From CALRQJ02 sp943370285 (lineage in GTDB: Bacteria; Bacteroidota; Bacteroidia; Chitinophagales; Chitinophagaceae): DNA of 64,000 nt. How positions within the stretch are numbered: the stretch's first letter is position 1; every line of letters begins with the position of its first letter. A model generated the notes under the pieces. It was not told the origin of the DNA, searched no databases, and saw nothing but the letters and a program-made list of their open reading frames with translations. Shown in pieces: positions 18,197 to 26,509 of this stretch. Both the position numbers and the translations under genes were made by a program. The stretch is from NCBI GenBank assembly GCA_943370285.1, contig CALRQJ020000003.1:62001-126000 (forward strand), in the 5' to 3' direction.

Positions 18197-18283
18197 GTGT
18201 TGGAATATAATGTTGGTAAAGATAACTTTTACTTTATGTAGCTGATATGAAGATTTAATAGTTGCTCATCGTATTTTGCAGGC

Positions 18284-18979
18284 ATGAAGTATCGCCATTT
18301 ATTTTTTGACCTTGACCATACCCTGTGGGATTTTGAAACTAATGCTAAAGAAACATTGCAAGATTTGTATCTGTCTCATCAACTAGTCAACTTGGGTATT
18401 GCTGATTTTGATGCATTTTTTGAACGCTATAGTTATCATAACGAACGTTTATGGGATAGATATACCAAAGGATTTATTAAACAAGAAGAATTGCGTTGGA
18501 AGAGAATGTGGTTAACCTTATTGGATTACAAAATTGCCAATGAGCCACTATCTCGTCAGCTTGCTATTGCGTTTTTAGAATTATTACCCACTAAGAAAAA
18601 TTTATTTCCATACACCATCGAAATTCTTAACTATTTGAGCGATAAAGGTTATGTGATGCATTTGATTACCAACGGATTTGAAAGTGTGCAGCATAACAAA
18701 CTGCGTAATAGTAACCTAACTAATTATTTTAAGGTTGTAATCACTTCCGAAGCTAGTAATAGCCTCAAACCGAATAAAGAAATATTTGATTATGCGTTGC
18801 AGAAGGCAGGTGCCGTTACTGAAGAAAGCATCATGATTGGAGATAATATTGATGCAGATATTAAAGGTGGTATGAATGCAGGCTTAGACACTATTTTTGT
18901 GAATCATCTACAAGTGGCAACTGCCATCAATCCAACATTTACAATACATCATTTAAAAGAGTTAGAAACTATTTTCTGA
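18284..18979 (+). CDS. HAD-family hydrolase, YjjG-like nucleotidase
   Basis: Haloacid-dehalogenase phosphatase resembling the YjjG/YfnB group that dephosphorylates non-canonical nucleoside monophosphates. Motif I is HLFFDLDHTLWDFETNAKET (DxD). Motif II is the Thr in LITNGF, and motif III/IV is SLKPNKEIFDYAL plus MIGDNIDADIKGGMNAGLDT. Length 231 aa fits. It ends 20 bp before a strong bidirectional terminator. Confidence 0.9.
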   Translation: MKYRHLFFDLDHTLWDFETNAKETLQDLYLSHQLVNLGIADFDAFFERYSYHNERLWDRYTKGFIKQEELRWKRMWLTLLDYKIANEPLSRQLAIAFLELLPTKKNLFPYTIEILNYLSDKGYVMHLITNGFESVQHNKLRNSNLTNYFKVVITSEASNSLKPNKEIFDYALQKAGAVTEESIMIGDNIDADIKGGMNAGLDTIFVNHLQVATAINPTFTIHHLKELETIF

Positions 18980-18993
18980 TCACAACAGAACAT

Positions 18994-19026
18994 AAAAAAA
19001 CCGGTTGATATCAACCGGTTTTTTTT
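18994..19026. terminator. Bidirectional intrinsic terminator
   Basis: A perfect 22-bp palindrome at 18999-19020 (half-site AACCGGTTGAT) is flanked by an A-run on the left and a T-run on the right. It can terminate both the HAD gene and the convergent Cys-rich gene. Confidence 0.88.
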
Positions 19027-19042
19027 ATATGAGGTGGGTAAA

Positions 19043-19276
19043 CTAGCTTTTTGTTGGAGCTGGTTTAGCAGGTGTATCTGCTTTTTTAGTTTTTGCATCT
19101 TTAGAGCAGCAAGATTTTTTGCTGTCGTCTTTGCAATCTTCTTTCTTGGTTTTAGCATCTTTACTGCAGCAAGTTTTGTCTTTGCCGTCTTTGCCACATT
19201 TCTTATCATCGCCATGGGCAAAAGCTACACCTGCAAATAAGAAAGCTGCTGTAGCTAGAACTAATAATTTTTTCAT
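19043..19276 (-). CDS. Cys/Lys-rich periplasmic protein with duplicated CCSKDAKTKK motif
   Basis: A 77-residue exported protein. The signal peptide is MKKLLVLATAAFLFAGVAFA. The mature part is nearly all Lys, Asp and Cys: KKCGKDGKDKTCCSKDAKTK, then DCKDD, then a second CCSKDAKTKK, and a Pro/Ala tail. Two Cys-Cys pairs plus two or more single Cys suggest metal or disulfide chemistry. Related short Cys-rich peptides are common in Bacteroidota, without known function. The overlapping alternative minus frame (18949-19221) lacks a signal and is rejected. Confidence 0.8.
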   Translation of the reverse strand: MKKLLVLATAAFLFAGVAFAHGDDKKCGKDGKDKTCCSKDAKTKKEDCKDDSKKSCCSKDAKTKKADTPAKPAPTKS

Positions 19277-19366
19277 ATTGCTTTATTTAAGTGGTTAAAC
19301 TGATTCAAATTTAATGCCTAATCACTAAAAAAGGCATTTCTTATTGTTAAAAGATGAAAATAGTGG

Positions 19367-20023
19367 TTAAACCGTTGCAAGAACGGTAACACCGCCTTTT
19401 ACTACTTGATTTAGTTCTACGTTCACTTTTGTGCCAACAGGCAGTAAAACATCTACTCTGCTACCAAATTTGATGAAGCCTAATTCTTCACCCTGTCTTA
19501 CTTTTTGCCCAGCATTGAGGTAGTTGCAAATACGCTTGGCAAGGGCTCCGGCAATCTGCTTTACCAAAATGGTGGTTTTGTCATTTTTCAGCACAACACT
19601 ATGTCGTTCGTTTTCGGTAGAAGACTTAGGATGCCAAGCCACCAAATACTTTCCTTTATGGTATTGGCTGTACAACACCTCTCCGCTGATAGGATTACGG
19701 TTCACATGCACATTTGCCGGACTCATAAAAATGCTTACCTGAATACGTTTGTCATTAAAATATTCAACGTCAGTAATTTCTTCAATTACCACCACTTTGC
19801 CATCTGCCGGACAAATAATATGGCTATCGCTAATACTGAGCTCACGGTTGGGGATTCTAAAAAAAGAAATGATAAACAGCAATAAGAATAAGGTTACACC
19901 AAAAATAATACCTGCTAACCAAGGCATGGAGGCACTTAAAAAAGTAAAAGAAGCTACATTGATGATGCCAAATAACAGGGCGGTAATGCCAATAGATGGA
20001 TAACCTTCTTTATGAATAGTCAT
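19367..20023 (-). CDS. psd: Phosphatidylserine decarboxylase
   Basis: Makes phosphatidylethanolamine from phosphatidylserine using a pyruvoyl group formed by self-cleavage. The cleavage motif is GFIKFGSRVDVLLP with Ser188, typical of the short archaeal-like type. SIFMSPANVHVNRNPISG and AWHPKSSTENERHS are the other conserved parts. Two N-terminal membrane helices lie at residues ~10-55. Length 218 aa is normal for this subtype. It is 63 bp downstream of cdsA, forming a phospholipid operon. Confidence 0.93.
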   Translation of the reverse strand: MTIHKEGYPSIGITALLFGIINVASFTFLSASMPWLAGIIFGVTLFLLLFIISFFRIPNRELSISDSHIICPADGKVVVIEEITDVEYFNDKRIQVSIFMSPANVHVNRNPISGEVLYSQYHKGKYLVAWHPKSSTENERHSVVLKNDKTTILVKQIAGALAKRICNYLNAGQKVRQGEELGFIKFGSRVDVLLPVGTKVNVELNQVVKGGVTVLATV

Positions 20024-20086
20024 TGTAACAGTTTAAAATGAGCGGCAAATATAGACAAGGGCAGCTTAAATAGTTAAGTTAAAGGC

Positions 20087-20962
20087 TTAAAGAAAGAATT
20101 TGACATATAGCCATACAAAAGGAGTGGCAACCAACAACGAATCGAATCGATCTAAAAAACCACCATGGCCGGGCATAATTTGTCCGCTGTCTTTAATGCC
20201 TGCCAGACGTTTTAGTTTACTTTCAAACAAATCTCCTAAAGTACCCATAACAGCACCAATGCTTGCAATGACCATAACAGAAACGGTATCGGCTTTAAAA
20301 AAATAATGGGCACTGGCAGTAATGGCAGCTACGGCAATGATGGCTCCGCCAACTGTACCCTCCCAAGTTTTCTTAGGAGAGATGGGAGAAAGCGGTGTTT
20401 TGCCAATGATGGAACCAACGATATAAGCCATGGTATCATTAATCCAGATGGCTGCAATAAGGGTAATAGGAATAATCCAACCCAAATCAAAGGAGATTTC
20501 AGAACCTGAAGCAACAATACCATTGCTACGCATACTCATCATTAAACCCCAACTAAGAGAGATGTACATCAATCCTAAAAAAGAATGAGCAATTACTTTA
20601 TAGTTGATGTCTTTCGAAAACAATGTTTCTGTAACCGGAAGTACAACGGCAAAAATGAGCATGGTCCACCAGCCAATTTCAGCTAATGAAATGGGGCCGA
20701 TATTAAAGGCGTCGTTGGTCATCCATAACATAAATCCAAAGCCCGCCAACATAACGCCATAGCGATGAAAAGGGGTAATTTGTTTGTAGTTAGGATCAAT
20801 TAAGGCAACTATTTTCTGGTATTCTATCCAACAGCCAAAATGAATGATGGTAAAAAGCAGCAAAAAACTCCAATGATTGTAGAGTAATCCGCCAAGCATG
20901 ACCGCTACAAAAATGACAGCGGTGAGTGCCCTAGTCCTGAATGTTTGCCATTGAAAGGCCAT
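20087..20962 (-). CDS. cdsA: Phosphatidate cytidylyltransferase
   Basis: Integral membrane enzyme forming CDP-diacylglycerol from phosphatidic acid and CTP. The C-terminal signature runs DLFESKLKRLAGIKDSGQIM followed by PGHGGFLDRFDSL (residues ~246-280). About eight hydrophobic helices precede and include it. Length 291 aa is normal. Downstream psd uses the product pathway, and the two are co-directional. Confidence 0.94.
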   Translation of the reverse strand: MAFQWQTFRTRALTAVIFVAVMLGGLLYNHWSFLLLFTIIHFGCWIEYQKIVALIDPNYKQITPFHRYGVMLAGFGFMLWMTNDAFNIGPISLAEIGWWTMLIFAVVLPVTETLFSKDINYKVIAHSFLGLMYISLSWGLMMSMRSNGIVASGSEISFDLGWIIPITLIAAIWINDTMAYIVGSIIGKTPLSPISPKKTWEGTVGGAIIAVAAITASAHYFFKADTVSVMVIASIGAVMGTLGDLFESKLKRLAGIKDSGQIMPGHGGFLDRFDSLLVATPFVWLYVKFFL

Positions 20963-21078
20963 GATAAAAAGTTAGTTAAGCAAGTATGAAGGTAGGTGAT
21001 TTATACATTTATCATACACTAAAAAGACACAGAAAAGTTTGACCTATCCATATTGAATGGTTAACAAAGCAAGGGAAC

Positions 21079-21360
21079 TTAAAAAGGTAACACATCTTTA
21101 AAAAACACAAAGAATAGCAAGACCATTACTAAACAAGGCCACCAAACAATATTAATCATATTGCTATACTTCATAAACTGTTGGCGATTGCCAGAAGTGG
21201 TTTCATAAATTTGGTGCTTCTCATACCATTTCAAAAAGCTAACAAAAAAACTTTCTATTCTATTGTTGCTCAATAATGTCGTCGCAAGTAATTTGATGAT
21301 GGTTACAATTACCAATGCTATTACGGCACCGTATTTTAAATAGTACAAAACATCATCCAT
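21079..21360 (-). CDS. Small membrane protein, unknown function
   Basis: A 93-residue protein with two predicted membrane helices (residues ~9-30 and ~70-88). A charged central loop contains KWYEKHQIYETTSG. No family recognised. It lies 116 bp upstream of cdsA on the same strand, so it might be the first gene of that operon, but spacing leaves this open. Confidence 0.65.
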   Translation of the reverse strand: MDDVLYYLKYGAVIALVIVTIIKLLATTLLSNNRIESFFVSFLKWYEKHQIYETTSGNRQQFMKYSNMINIVWWPCLVMVLLFFVFFKDVLPF

Positions 21361-21526
21361 ATTTTTTTGCTAGGAAGGTAGTCTTATAAAATCTGTAAAC
21401 ATGATTTTCGAGATTAACTTCTAATTAAATCAACTGATTATGTCATGTATGAGTCAAGTTTTTTTCTAAACTCCCAGAAAAGCAGCATCTATTATCAATT
21501 TTGGGTCTAATTGCAAACTGCTTTAA

Positions 21527-22081
21527 ATGAAAACAAGCTCATGGCTGCTGCTGCCACTATTCATATTGCTTGCGGGTTGTTGGAAATTTAATCTAAGACC
21601 CAAACCACAACCGGATAATTTCAAAATAATGGGTTATAAGCCGGTGTACAGTACCGATCCTGCTTTAAAACAAGTAACGTCAGATACGCCAAGACCGGTA
21701 AAAAATGCCGGTAAAATATATGCATGGCAAAACTATTTATTGCAGTGCGAAGTAGGAGAGGGTATTCATGTAATTGATAAATCGATACCGGCCAATGCTC
21801 GTCGCATAGCCTTTATTAAAGTAATTGGAGCAAATGATATTTCAATTAAAGATGGATTTTTATATACCAATAGTTATAAAGATGTGGTGGTGATTAATAT
21901 CGCCAATATTCAACAACCCATTGAAGTTAAAAGAATACTTAATGCTTTTAATGTAAAGGGTTATTTACCTGTGCCGCCAGTTAAAGGAAGCACTTATGAA
22001 TGTGTGGATTTGAGTAAAGGTATTGTAACCGGATGGGTACAAGATTCGGTATCGTATTATCAATCATGCTACAATTTTTAA
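21527..22081 (+). CDS. LVIVD-repeat lipoprotein, short
   Basis: A 184-residue lipoprotein (lipobox LAGC, then WKFNLRPKPQ). The middle contains GEGIHVIDKSIPANARRIAF and DVVVINIANIQQPIEVKRI, which are LVIVD-type beta-propeller repeats. It is too short for a full propeller. The next gene starts 2 bp after its stop and carries the same kind of repeats, so the two are co-expressed and may be a duplicated pair. Confidence 0.78.
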   Translation: MKTSSWLLLPLFILLAGCWKFNLRPKPQPDNFKIMGYKPVYSTDPALKQVTSDTPRPVKNAGKIYAWQNYLLQCEVGEGIHVIDKSIPANARRIAFIKVIGANDISIKDGFLYTNSYKDVVVINIANIQQPIEVKRILNAFNVKGYLPVPPVKGSTYECVDLSKGIVTGWVQDSVSYYQSCYNF

Positions 22082-22083
22082 GA

Positions 22084-22833
22084 ATGAAAAAATTAATCAC
22101 TTATACACTAGTTGTAATTGCGGTAATGATATGGAGTTGTTCTAAAGATGGTACTGCAGAAAGTGCTGCATCGGCCGGTGGAACAGGCACCGGTGGTTCT
22201 TTAGCCCGATTTACTATTGCCGGTAATTATTTGTATTTGGCCGATGATAGGCAATTAAAAGTGTTTGATATTAGTACACCTGCTACCATGACTTTAAAGA
22301 AAACCATTGATGTTGGTTTTGGAGTGGAAACCATTTATCCTTATGGCGATAAATTATTTATTGGATCGCAGTTGGGTATGTTTATTTATTCGATAGCCAA
22401 TCCTGAAAATCCGGTAAAGTTGGGCGAAGCCCAACACCGCCGTAGTTGCGACCCGGTGGTGGCAAAAGATACCATGGCTTATGTAACTTTAAAAGGCGGC
22501 AATATTTGTGGCCCTGCTACAGATGGATTGTATAGCTATAGTATTAGAAACATCAGTTCGCCGGTATTGCTGAATACACTTGTTTTACCAAAGCCAAGTG
22601 GTTTGGGTTATAGCGATACGACGTTGTTTGTGTGTTGCGAAGACAGTGGTTTGGCAGTTATCAATATTAAAAATCCGGCGCAGCCGAAATTGAAAAAAAT
22701 GATCACCGCCAATAGTTTTTATGATGTTATTCCACTAAACGGATTATTGGTTTGTATGGTTAAAACGGGAATGGATTTATACGATATTACAGATGTTAAT
22801 AATTTGGTATTGATTAAGCATATAGACAATTAA
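22084..22833 (+). CDS. LVIVD-repeat lipoprotein, long
   Basis: A 249-residue lipoprotein with lipobox WSC SKD. Repeats such as YLADDRQLKVFDISTPATM, LFIGSQLGMFIYSIANPENP and SGLAVINIKNPAQPKL recur about every 40-45 residues, as in LVIVD propeller proteins. ATG 22084 is chosen because it begins the signal peptide (KKLITYTLVVIAV); an earlier in-frame start at 22033 lies inside the previous gene. Function unknown, presumably cell-surface. Confidence 0.8.
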   Translation: MKKLITYTLVVIAVMIWSCSKDGTAESAASAGGTGTGGSLARFTIAGNYLYLADDRQLKVFDISTPATMTLKKTIDVGFGVETIYPYGDKLFIGSQLGMFIYSIANPENPVKLGEAQHRRSCDPVVAKDTMAYVTLKGGNICGPATDGLYSYSIRNISSPVLLNTLVLPKPSGLGYSDTTLFVCCEDSGLAVINIKNPAQPKLKKMITANSFYDVIPLNGLLVCMVKTGMDLYDITDVNNLVLIKHIDN

Positions 22834-22885
22834 TAACAGCGATTTTTGCTATTTGCGTAATTGTAACGGTATGGGCTACCAAATT

Positions 22886-23653
22886 TTAGTAAGTAAAAAT
22901 ATTGTTACTCGCTGTTAATACAATTGGCTGTTTGTCTGTAATAAGAATGGTATGTTCATGTTGTGCTACAAATCCGCCTTTATTACCAACTAATGTCCAG
23001 CCATCTGCTAATGTTGTAGCTTTAGTAGATGTAGTAGCAATAAAAGTTTCGATAGCTACAACGCTATTTTTTCTAAATTTTTGACGGTTAAAAGGATCTG
23101 CATAATTCGGAATTTCATGTGGCGCCTCATGCAAGCTTCTACCAATACCATGACCAGTTAAATTACGAATGACGGTGTAACCCGCTTTTTTTGCTTCGGT
23201 AGCAATTAAACCACCCACTGCTGTAATTGCTACACCATCGCTGATGGCAGCAATAGCTTTTTGTAATATTTTTTTAGAGGTGTTTACAAAAGGTAAATGC
23301 CGATGAATATCGTTTCCTACTACAAACGAACAACCATTATCTGCCCAAAAACCATTGAGCGATGCAGATACATCTACATTAATTAAATCGCCTTCTTGTA
23401 ATACCGTTTTGTCTGACGGAATACCATGTGCCATTTGCTTATTTACACTAATGCAAGTATAGCCGGGAAAGCCATAAGTCATTTTTGGAGCAGACACAGC
23501 ACCATAGTATTGCAATAAGCTGCCACCAAATTCGTCTAAGGTTTTGGTAGTCATGCCCGGACTAGCATATTGTTGCATGGCTTTTAAGGTTAATGCAACT
23601 ACTTCACTTACCTGTTGCATACCTTTTAATTCTGCGGCTGTAGAAATTGACAT
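22886..23653 (-). CDS. map: Type I methionine aminopeptidase
   Basis: Removes the initiator Met from nascent proteins. All five metal ligands of the pita-bread fold can be placed: Asp in INVDVSASLNG, Asp in WADNGCSF, His in GHGIGRSLHEAPHEIPNY, Glu in VVAIETF, and Glu in QHEHTILIT. Length 255 aa is normal. Second-copy map genes with unusual substrates exist in Bacteroidota, so this may not be the ribosomal-operon enzyme. Confidence 0.94.
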   Translation of the reverse strand: MSISTAAELKGMQQVSEVVALTLKAMQQYASPGMTTKTLDEFGGSLLQYYGAVSAPKMTYGFPGYTCISVNKQMAHGIPSDKTVLQEGDLINVDVSASLNGFWADNGCSFVVGNDIHRHLPFVNTSKKILQKAIAAISDGVAITAVGGLIATEAKKAGYTVIRNLTGHGIGRSLHEAPHEIPNYADPFNRQKFRKNSVVAIETFIATTSTKATTLADGWTLVGNKGGFVAQHEHTILITDKQPIVLTASNNIFTY

Positions 23654-23727
23654 ATGTAAAAGTAATTAGGTAAGAATAAAACACCTTGGCACAAATGAAA
23701 AACGGTGTAATGGCTGCATCACTGGTA

Positions 23728-23761
23728 AAACAAAGACGGTTGCCAAACAAGTCAGCAACCG
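23728..23761 (-). terminator. Probable intrinsic terminator
   Basis: CGGTTGC (23737-23743) pairs with GCAACCG (23755-23761) across an 11-nt loop. On the minus strand the stem is followed by TCTTTGTTTTA. It is 21 bp after the stop of the secreted 137-aa gene. Confidence 0.6.
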
Positions 23762-23781
23762 CCTAAGCGTTTTTAACTTTC

Positions 23782-24195
23782 TTACTTATACAATACTACA
23801 ACGGTAAAATCATAGCTGTAGGTAGAGGATGTAGCAGCATAATTTTTAACCCTAATTTTCATAGGTTGTTCGTAAAGCTTAGTGTAACGAACAATGCTCC
23901 AAGCATAATTATCATTGTCTTTTACATAACTATCGCCATCCGGATAATCGATGTACAAGTCCGAATCGGTTACGCCACTTTCGGTAGGTATAGCCACTAC
24001 TACATATTTGGTGTTGCTGTAGAACGTACGTTCGAACGATTTTTCTTCGCCTTTCTTCAATACCATGGTGTATTCGCTAGCAACAGAATAACCTTCTTTC
24101 ATTAAATCGGCTACTACAGTAAACTTCTTGTCGAGTGATTGACTCAACGCAAACAATGGTAGTACAAAGCTGATGGATAATAGTAATTTTTTCAT
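23782..24195 (-). CDS. Secreted protein of unknown function
   Basis: A 137-residue exported protein with signal peptide MKKLLLSISFVLPLFALSQS. The mature part is predicted beta-rich, with charged motifs such as KKGEEKSFERTFYSNTKYVV, DSDLYIDYPDGDSYV and a C-terminal SYDFTVVVLYK. No family recognised. It has its own terminator and stands alone. Confidence 0.7.
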   Translation of the reverse strand: MKKLLLSISFVLPLFALSQSLDKKFTVVADLMKEGYSVASEYTMVLKKGEEKSFERTFYSNTKYVVVAIPTESGVTDSDLYIDYPDGDSYVKDNDNYAWSIVRYTKLYEQPMKIRVKNYAATSSTYSYDFTVVVLYK

Positions 24196-24308
24196 GTGCA
24201 GGTGTTTTTGGTTTGATGATGAAAGTGATTTAGCTGTTACAATAGTAACATGTTGTAAAGTAAACTAAATTTTGTAATCAATAAAATACCTATTAAGCAG
24301 TATTTTCT

Positions 24309-24995
24309 TCAATGCCTTTCTCCGTAAATTTTTTCTCCAATTGTGCCGGTATCGCCTAAAGCTCTACCCTTTATCAACCAACTGCTGCCAAAAGCAAATA
24401 GCGCTATGGCTTCAAATACTAAAGTGGAATAATGAAAATAGCCACTCGATATAGGTATGAGAATGATGCAGATAATAATTACGATACCACAAAAGGTGTA
24501 AATATGATTTTCATCCAGCATACTTACCGGAATGCCGGGGTTTCTTTCTTGCCCTTGTGTAAATACCAATAAAGATAATACTGCAAAAATCACAAATAAA
24601 GTACCGGCAAAGCCAAAATGGATCCACCCTAGTACTTCCAAATTACTGGGAATGATGGTGTATATTTTTTGATAAGCTTTGTCGGGGTTGGTAGGTACCA
24701 ATGCTACGCCAAATGCCATCAAGCCTGCAATATTGGTAAGTAAGTTATCATTCAACCACCATTTTGTATTTCCTAATCCCTTATACCTAACTAAGAACAA
24801 GCCAACAGCACATAAAATTCCGGTAAATACCTCTCTTACATTGGTATAATAATAGTGACTAATAGATGGCTGCAACTTAACATACGAAGGGTTCAGCGAA
24901 GCCAATACCAATAGTATAGGCAAGGCAATACCCAAATATCCTATAGAGCGTCTTAACCTTCTATATGTTGTGTCTGCATGTTGTCTTAATAGCAT
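24309..24995 (-). CDS. Multi-pass membrane protein, unknown
   Basis: A 228-residue protein with about six membrane helices. Conserved-looking motifs are SISHYYYTNVREVFTGILCA near the second helix and VPTNPDKAYQKIYTIIPSN in a loop. The start lies 3 bp after the stop of the upstream 390-aa gene, so they form an operon. Function unknown. Confidence 0.72.
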   Translation of the reverse strand: MLLRQHADTTYRRLRRSIGYLGIALPILLVLASLNPSYVKLQPSISHYYYTNVREVFTGILCAVGLFLVRYKGLGNTKWWLNDNLLTNIAGLMAFGVALVPTNPDKAYQKIYTIIPSNLEVLGWIHFGFAGTLFVIFAVLSLLVFTQGQERNPGIPVSMLDENHIYTFCGIVIIICIILIPISSGYFHYSTLVFEAIALFAFGSSWLIKGRALGDTGTIGEKIYGERH

Positions 24996-24998
24996 CGG

Positions 24999-26171
24999 TT
25001 AATGATTGGTTTGTTTATGCATATTAAATTTAAAGTTGTTTGTCTTGTATTGTCCGAGCACAGCATAGGTAGTGTCATTCAGTCGTTGTAATTGTAAAGT
25101 AATAGTGTCTTGAACGTTGTTTTTCCAAACTGTTGCAGTAATAGTTTGTTTTTTATCATCTAATTGATAGTTGCCTGTTAGCGCTTTAGTTTTTTCAAAA
25201 TAGTTGGGATTGCCACTAAAAGCAATTCTATCATTATAATCAAAATATATTTTGTTCCATAGTAAACTGTCGGATTGCCAATTTGAAGTATTTAAGGTAT
25301 CGTTATTGCGAATAAAATTAGTGGTGTTCCATACACCGGACAATAGACTATCCTTGGACATGGTTGTTGAAAAATAAAAAATAAAGCCTGCTGAACCTGC
25401 CATTACTAAAACTCGTAAACAATTTCTAAACCAGAAATGAATCGTTTTAGCCGACGTAGATAAACTGGTATTTATTAATGATTGAAGCGTTGACCAGTAA
25501 AACGAAACTAATAATAGTAAAGCCAAAGTAAACAACACCGAATTCAGGAATGCACCAAAAGCAATATCATAGAACAGATTGATGAGTAGAATATTCGTCA
25601 TTATCGGTAATAGAATCAAGCTACCCAGTAATGTTGTTCGTCTAAATAACAATAAGAAACTACCACCAATTTGTAGTGCTGCAACAAGAAGCGTTAAAGG
25701 TTGAGAATAGCCAAAATAAAACCAAGTAAGATCAAAACCACTGGCATCTTTTAGTAAGGTATAATCTCTAATAATAGAATGCCTGAATTGCGTTTTGAAC
25801 ACTTTGGCAAAGCCATAAGTAGCAATTTCAAAGGCCAACCAATAACGGATAAGTCCTAAAATAATTGAAAATCGACGGGTAAAATCTGTTTGAGACTGCT
25901 GCTCTTTTTTATGCCACTTAATACTAAACGTAATGGCAATGATAATTCCAATGAGTAACAATCCAATAAGGACAATTTCTATTACTTGATTGTCGATAGA
26001 TTGAAGTAATTGGCGAGGTAATATTTCTAAACCTAACATTAATAGATTGACTACAATGAAAGCGATTAAAATAGTAGCCACTATCTTTTTAAACCAATGG
26101 GTGGGTGAAAGCATGCAAATGATTTTGTATACTAATGTAATACAGTTATGCAATAGCTGAAATAAAATCAA
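24999..26171 (-). CDS. DoxX-like membrane protein with C-terminal soluble domain
   Basis: A 390-residue protein with about eight membrane helices. The stretch LIRYWLAFEIATYGFAKVFK with YFGYSQPLTLLVAALQIGGS resembles DoxX-type quinone/oxidoreductase-associated membrane proteins. The C-terminal ~110 residues are soluble and beta-rich. A second in-frame ATG at 26114 (MLSPTHWFKK) may be the true start. It forms a two-gene unit with the downstream 228-aa membrane protein. Confidence 0.65.
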   Translation of the reverse strand: MILFQLLHNCITLVYKIICMLSPTHWFKKIVATILIAFIVVNLLMLGLEILPRQLLQSIDNQVIEIVLIGLLLIGIIIAITFSIKWHKKEQQSQTDFTRRFSIILGLIRYWLAFEIATYGFAKVFKTQFRHSIIRDYTLLKDASGFDLTWFYFGYSQPLTLLVAALQIGGSFLLLFRRTTLLGSLILLPIMTNILLINLFYDIAFGAFLNSVLFTLALLLLVSFYWSTLQSLINTSLSTSAKTIHFWFRNCLRVLVMAGSAGFIFYFSTTMSKDSLLSGVWNTTNFIRNNDTLNTSNWQSDSLLWNKIYFDYNDRIAFSGNPNYFEKTKALTGNYQLDDKKQTITATVWKNNVQDTITLQLQRLNDTTYAVLGQYKTNNFKFNMHKQTNH

Positions 26172-26509
26172 TGGTTTTTATTGCTGCTATCATAATGTAG
26201 ACCAATGAGCAGGGGCTGTATTATTCAGCGATTAAGGCTCATTCTGTTTAATTTATTTTCTTTCATCCTGCACTTTATTAAACAATTTTCGCTTAAAACC
26301 AGACCATACAAGATTGCGTAGATTTTATGCCAATGAAAAAGTATTAACTATTTTGAAACCGGCCGTTTTGCTTCGGGAATTCATTTTTTTATTTAATTCA
26401 AACGTTTGAAATATCAATTTGATTCATTAATCTTGCTATTGAAATTGTTGCGGGTAAGCGTTATGATGTCAAATAGCTTGTATCAATTTATATTTATTAA
26501 TTAGCCATT
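26172..26509. promoter_or_regulatory. Divergent intergenic region with a LacI-like palindrome
   Basis: This 338-bp AT-rich region separates the DoxX-like gene from the GH128 gene and has no gene. TTCAAACGTTTGAA at 26397-26410 is a perfect 14-bp palindrome with central CG, the form of many LacI/PurR operators. It lies 100 bp before the GH128 start. No LacI-type gene occurs in the window. Confidence 0.4.

Noticed and set aside
18949..19221. Minus-strand frame of 90 codons overlapping the Cys-rich gene
   Set aside because: The other minus frame has a clear signal peptide, a duplicated motif and a correct position relative to the terminator. This one is low-complexity Lys sequence.
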